From positions 1 to 9,494 of the forward strand of contig JBOGDF010000225.1 in the NCBI GenBank assembly GCA_050701635.1: a stretch of DNA of 9,494 nt, read 5' to 3'. The notes under the pieces were generated by a model. That model saw only the letters and a list, made by a program, of their open reading frames with translations. It searched no databases and was not told the origin of the DNA. Below, one piece after another: positions 6,305 to 9,494 of this stretch (the stretch's first letter is position 1; each line of letters starts with the position of its first letter). The translations under genes and the position numbers were made by a program. The DNA comes from WHSM01 sp050701635. GTDB taxonomy: Bacteria > Actinomycetota > Actinomycetes > Mycobacteriales > Micromonosporaceae.

Positions 6305-7240
6305 TTAGGCCAGGACGCGTTCGAAGGCCCGGCGGCGTTCGGCGGGGCCCTGGTAGCCGGCCAGGCGCAGGGTGGTGGCGTTGATGGCCTCGGCGCCGGA
6401 GGTGATCGCGGCGGTCGCGGCGTCGGTGAGCAGCGCGGCCAGCTCGCCGATGGTGCCCTCGCTGCGGCCGATCAAATACGCCGCCATGTCGATGGTGGCG
6501 ATCGGCGAGGGGCGGCGTAGCGGGAACGCGGCGGCGAAGCTGGCCAGCAGTGAGCGGGTCTGCTCGTCGGGTGCCCAGCGGGGCAGGATCAGCGGTTGGA
6601 ACCGGTTCTCCAGCTGGTCGTCCGAGCGGACCGCCAGATACGCCTCGGCGGTGCCGAGTCCGACCAGCGGGATGCGCAGCTCGTTGCCGAGGAACCGCAG
6701 CAGGTTGTGGAACTCCCGGCGTTTGGCGTCGCTGCCGACGAGCATGTGGTGCAGCTCGTCGATGACCAGCATGCGTACCTCGCGGGCCCACAGCCACCAC
6801 AGCGCGGCGCGTTCCACGGTGGGCAGTGGCCGGTTGCGTTGTGGTGGGGCGCCCAGGGCGTCGAGCAGCGCGGCGTAGAAGCGGGGAATCGACGGGTCAG
6901 AGGGCATCTGCACCACCAGCACCGGGATCTCCTCCCGGTCCGGGTGGGTTACCGGGGGGTGGGTGCGGCGGAACTTCTCCAGGATCATCGACTTGCCGTT
7001 GTTGGTCGGCCCGACCAGCAGCAGGTTCGGCATGCGCTGCTTGTCCGGCCAGGTCAGCAGCGTTTCCAGGCGTTCCAACGCCTCGCTCGCGCGGGTGTAG
7101 CCGATCCAGCGGTCCGTGCGCACCAGCCGGATCCGCTCGGCGTCGGAGAGCGCGGCCAGCGGCCGCACCGACGGGTGCAGGTGCGCGAACCCCGCATCCG
7201 GCCCGGCGTCAGGCTCGGTATGGGGTGCGGCGGTCACCAC
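6305..7240 (-). CDS. tniB: TniB-like AAA+ ATPase transposition protein
   Basis: 311 residues, close to the usual TniB size of about 300. Walker A is GPTNNGKS (residues 77-84) and Walker B is MLVIDELHH with Asp161-Glu162. A later segment (PLVGLGTAEA, 191-200) fits sensor 1, and ENRFQPLILPRW is typical of the TniB/TnsC/MuB group. The N-terminus contains RTDRWIGYTRASEALERLE, also typical of the family. The protein is expected to bind target DNA with ATP and recruit and activate the TniA transposase. The start is GTG 7240 or GTG 7237; the latter gives a GTGA overlap with the tniA stop at 7234-7236, so the two genes are translationally coupled. High G/C third positions show that it is adapted to the host background, unlike the immunity genes. 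Confidence 0.88.
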   Translation of the reverse strand: MVTAAPHTEPDAGPDAGFAHLHPSVRPLAALSDAERIRLVRTDRWIGYTRASEALERLETLLTWPDKQRMPNLLLVGPTNNGKSMILEKFRRTHPPVTHPDREEIPVLVVQMPSDPSIPRFYAALLDALGAPPQRNRPLPTVERAALWWLWAREVRMLVIDELHHMLVGSDAKRREFHNLLRFLGNELRIPLVGLGTAEAYLAVRSDDQLENRFQPLILPRWAPDEQTRSLLASFAAAFPLRRPSPIATIDMAAYLIGRSEGTIGELAALLTDAATAAITSGAEAINATTLRLAGYQGPAERRRAFERVLA

Positions 7241-8928
7241 TGCTCGATCACGTCGAACGGGCGCGCCGAGACACTCGCGGTATCGGCGCTGGTATCGGTG
7301 TTGGGCGCTGGTTCGGGCGGGTCCAGGGGCGCGGGCGGGCTGGGCCGGGTCGGGTGGGCTCTGGCGTGGGTGGAGCGTCGGTCCAGGTCACGGCGGGCCC
7401 GGCGGGTGTGGGCTGCGGCCTGCTCGGTGACCTGGCGCATCTGCTCGACCATGGCGAACAGGGCGTTCTCGTCGACCTGGGTTCGGCCGCGTTCGCGCAG
7501 CGCGGCGACCGCGGCCCGCTGCTCCCACACGCTGATCGGTGGCCGTGACCTGCTCCGGTACGGAACCTCGAGGTAGGCGCCGCTGTCGGGGTCGAGCACC
7601 CAGACCCGGGACAGGTCGCGCGGGTCGCGGCGCAGCACGAACTTGTCCAGCCGGTCACGGCGGGCGATCCAGGGCTTGAGCGCGTCGCTGTAGTACCGCA
7701 CGTGGTCGATCACGAACCCCGTCCGGGACAGGGTCCGGCGGATCACGGGCAGGAAGTCCACCAGGAACGCCGTCTCGCTGGTCACCGTCGCCGGCGGTCC
7801 CGACGCGGTGACCCGCTCGGCCCACCGCCCGGCCGGGGTCTGCCCCAGGCCGGCATGAACCCCGCCGTGGTAGCCGGCCACCGCCAACGCCAGCCAGCGC
7901 TGCAGCTCGGCCACCGTCAGCACGGCCGACCCGTCGCTGTCGTAGGCGCCGCGCTGGGCCGGGTTGGAGAACGTGGTGCCCGGCAGCTCGTGCACCATCT
8001 CCATCAGCGTGCCGATGACCCGCTCGATGACCCCGCCATAGTGCGGCTGGCCCGGTGGCCGGTAGTCCAGGGTGATCCCGTGCTGGTCACAGCCCCGGCG
8101 CAGCGCCTCACTTTTGAACTCCGCGGCGTTGTCCAGATACAGCGTGGCGGGCTTGCCGCTCATCGGCCACGCCACCTCGGGTAGGCCGAGCCGTTCCAGC
8201 CAGGGCCGTTTGTCGGTGACCATGTGCGCCAGGCACAACCCCACCGACAGCGCCGAGGGCGCCTCCAGCGTCACCACCAGCCCCACCACGCACCGACTGC
8301 ACACATCGATCGCGGCGGTCACATACGGCCGACCGATCGGGCGCCGGTAGCGCTCATCGACCACGATCACATCAACCACCGTGTGATCGATCTGCACCTG
8401 TTCCAGCAGCCCCTCCACCTCCGGTGGCGCACCCCCGGCCGACCGCAACGCCCGCGCGGCGTCGGTTCCCTGCCGGCTGCTCACCACCGCCACCGGGTCC
8501 AGCTTGGCGATGCGCCGCTGCAACGTCCCCCGCGAGGGCACCCGCAGGCCCTGGCGCAGGCACACCCGCCTGACCTCCCGATACACCGCCGCCACCGACC
8601 TGCGCTGCTTGGTCAAATACCGCGCCCGCACCACCTCGCGCATCACAGCCTCAACCTCGACCGGAAGATGCTCACGACCACGGCCACGACTGGACTCACG
8701 CGGCAGCAGGTCCGAGACCACACCCTCCCCCGCCCGCCACCGGCTCAACAGCAGATACACCTGCCGACGCGACATCCCCAGCTCGACCGCCGCCGCGTCC
8801 ACCGCCTCATGGCCCACCACCACCCGACCGGCCAGACGACCAACGACCTCCGCGCGATGAGCCGCCCGAGCCCACACCCCCTCCGGCGCCGCCAACAGCC
8901 CGCGCTCCCGAACCAGCTCACCATCCAT
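7234..8928 (-). CDS. tniA: TniA-like DDE transposase (rve/Mu-type integrase core)
   Basis: 564 residues, the normal length for TniA (about 560), so it appears intact. The N-terminus has a helix-turn-helix (about 40-66, VELGMSRRQVYLLLSRW) and a second DNA-binding region up to about 145. The RNase H-fold core has Asp181 in VQIDHT, Asp266 in LYLDNAAEF and Glu302 in GGVIERVIG. The spacing Asp266-x35-Glu302 is the D,D-35-E signature. A Mu-type C-terminal barrel (about 400-480) precedes a basic, Pro-rich tail that in relatives contacts the ATPase partner. It cuts and joins the element ends together with TniB. The start ATG has a good ribosome site, GAGGTG on the minus strand, 5 bases upstream. It is the first gene of the tni operon. 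Confidence 0.9.
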   Translation of the reverse strand: MDGELVRERGLLAAPEGVWARAAHRAEVVGRLAGRVVVGHEAVDAAAVELGMSRRQVYLLLSRWRAGEGVVSDLLPRESSRGRGREHLPVEVEAVMREVVRARYLTKQRRSVAAVYREVRRVCLRQGLRVPSRGTLQRRIAKLDPVAVVSSRQGTDAARALRSAGGAPPEVEGLLEQVQIDHTVVDVIVVDERYRRPIGRPYVTAAIDVCSRCVVGLVVTLEAPSALSVGLCLAHMVTDKRPWLERLGLPEVAWPMSGKPATLYLDNAAEFKSEALRRGCDQHGITLDYRPPGQPHYGGVIERVIGTLMEMVHELPGTTFSNPAQRGAYDSDGSAVLTVAELQRWLALAVAGYHGGVHAGLGQTPAGRWAERVTASGPPATVTSETAFLVDFLPVIRRTLSRTGFVIDHVRYYSDALKPWIARRDRLDKFVLRRDPRDLSRVWVLDPDSGAYLEVPYRSRSRPPISVWEQRAAVAALRERGRTQVDENALFAMVEQMRQVTEQAAAHTRRARRDLDRRSTHARAHPTRPSPPAPLDPPEPAPNTDTSADTASVSARPFDVIEQW

Positions 8929-8933
8929 CGCGG

Positions 8934-8939
8934 CACCTC
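8934..8939 (-). promoter_or_regulatory. Ribosome binding site of tniA
   Basis: On the minus strand GAGGTG lies 5 bases before the tniA ATG at 8928. It supports this start over internal GTG codons. Confidence 0.55.
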
Positions 8940-8941
8940 AT

Positions 8942-9062
8942 CGTGCATAGCAGGTCGAAACGCGACGCACGGTAGTGCACACCAGCGCGGACACCCCGGA
9001 TTCCCACGCACCTCTGCACAACAACCCAAAACCCCAGGTCGCGCGTGCAGAGCAGCACGGAA
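8942..9062. repeat. Short repeats next to tniA, candidate transposase-binding sites at the element end
   Basis: Two direct copies of a 19-bp word, CGTGCAnAGCAGnnCGnAA, lie at 8942-8960 and 9044-9062, with 15 of 19 positions shared. Between them, CTCTGCAC (9012-9019) is an exact inverted partner of GTGCAGAG (9045-9052). Arrays of direct and inverted short sites between the tip and tniA/tnsB are typical of Tn402 and Tn7 ends. The minus-strand word TGTTGTGCAG here also resembles, from memory, a repeat inside the Tn402 end. The outermost tip was not located; it should lie between here and the gene at 9132. Confidence 0.4.
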
Positions 9063-9120
9063 ATCAACACGGGTTGCCAGTTTCAGAAGTGGTGCGTCAC
9101 GCCCGGTGTTTGGGCTGTTC

Positions 9121-9126
9121 AGGGGG
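9121..9126 (+). promoter_or_regulatory. Ribosome binding site of the right-edge gene
   Basis: AGGGGG lies 5 bases before ATG 9132. The other nearby ATG (9127) is out of frame with the coding sequence. Confidence 0.5.
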
Positions 9127-9131
9127 ATGAG

Positions 9132-9494
9132 ATGGCGAGCTACCCGCCGGTCACCGACGCCGAGGCCGACGCCGCGCTGCGCCGGATCCGGACCCGGCAC
9201 GAGCGCCGGGAGGATCCGCACTGGTGGCAGGCCGAGGCGGACGGCCCGGAGGCCGCCTACCGGGTGCTGGACTACCTGCGACGACGTTCTCAACCCGGCC
9301 CCACACAGCTGCCGGCCGGGCTCGCCGCGGCGGACGTGTGGGACGAGCTGATCCTCTCCGCGTGGTGCTGGTGGGACCACAAGGCCCGCGAGCGCGAGCT
9401 GCTCGCCCGCGCGCAGCGCTACGGGCTGTCGCTGTCGGACCTGGGCGCGTTCCTGGGCATCCGCAGCCGCCAGGGCATGCGCGACTACCTCGAC
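9132..9494 (+). CDS. N-terminal part of an unrecognised protein with a helix-turn-helix-like segment (runs off the window)
   Basis: 121 codons are visible and the frame is open to the window edge. The first 45 residues are charged and helical (EADAALRRIRTRHERRED, PHWWQAEADG). Next come AAYRVLDYLRRR and a Trp-rich helix (LSAWCWWDHKARERELLARA). The segment YGLSLSDLGAFLGI, followed by RSRQGMRDYLD, has the spacing of a helix-turn-helix, so DNA binding is plausible. Nearly all codons end in G or C, unlike the immunity genes. I do not recognise a named family. The protein may belong to the same family as the C-terminal fragment at the left edge of the window. It is transcribed away from the tni module and is probably a neighbour rather than part of the element. 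Confidence 0.6.
   Translation, partial: MASYPPVTDAEADAALRRIRTRHERREDPHWWQAEADGPEAAYRVLDYLRRRSQPGPTQLPAGLAAADVWDELILSAWCWWDHKARERELLARAQRYGLSLSDLGAFLGIRSRQGMRDYLD

Larger units (their letters stand above)
5209..9123 (-). mobile_element. Tn402/Tn5053-like transposition module (tniA-tniB-tniR)
   Basis: Three co-oriented genes (D,D-35-E transposase, AAA+ ATPase, resolvase) with a candidate res site before the resolvase gene match the core of Tn402/Tn5053-type elements, minus tniQ. The right boundary is placed near 9123 because the next gene starts at 9132. The left boundary is unknown; only 28 bp separate tniR from the immunity array, so the element probably continues through the toxin locus. 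No terminal inverted repeat pair or target-site duplication could be confirmed by eye. Confidence 0.65.

Noticed and set aside
9079..9099. TTTCAGAAGTGGTGCGTCA resembles the CAGAAG core of Tn402-type terminal repeats
   Set aside because: It lies on the strand opposite to the one expected for the tniA-side end, and no partner was found on the left, so it is not called as a terminal inverted repeat.
8224..9351. Plus-strand open frame of 375 codons opposite tniA
   Set aside because: His/Pro/Arg-rich shadow of tniA; it also crosses the real start of the right-edge gene in another frame.

Overview
The window is high-GC DNA with G/C-ending codons, pointing to an actinomycete; the sequence alone does not fix the genus. 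Three blocks are visible: (1) a decayed gene end at the left edge, (2) a polymorphic-toxin locus on the + strand (about 880-5180), and (3) a Tn402/Tn5053-like (Tn7-superfamily) transposition module on the - strand (5209-8928). A new + strand gene begins at 9132 and leaves the window at the right edge.

Toxin locus. A 1,096-residue protein (914-4204) has an N-terminal membrane segment, two long Pro/Gly/Ser/Thr-rich stretches and a C-terminal HipA/PI3-PI4-kinase-like domain with its ATP-binding Lys, catalytic-loop Asp/Asn and metal-binding Asp visible. It overlaps, by ATGA, the first of three tandem, clearly homologous genes of about 100 codons. The middle one carries a single-base frameshift. 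One exported-looking toxin followed by a multiplied family of small proteins is the classic layout of a polymorphic toxin with immunity genes. The toxin tip and the small genes are markedly less GC-rich than the rest, which suggests a swapped-in cassette.

Transposition module. Reading leftwards from 8928: tniA (D-D-35-E transposase), tniB (AAA+ ATPase, overlapping tniA), a gap with inverted repeats that resembles a res site, and a serine recombinase with an added N-terminal zinc-ribbon motif. No tniQ is present. The recombinase gene converges on the third immunity gene with only 28 bp between stop codons, so no transposon end fits there. In Tn402/Tn5053 elements cargo lies beyond tniR, so the toxin-immunity locus may be cargo. 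The distal end of the element was not found, so this remains an inference.

The left-edge fragment and the right-edge gene may be the two halves of the same accessory gene family (C-terminal part at left, N-terminal part at right, same strand), which would imply a duplicated locus around the block. This rests on family memory and is uncertain.
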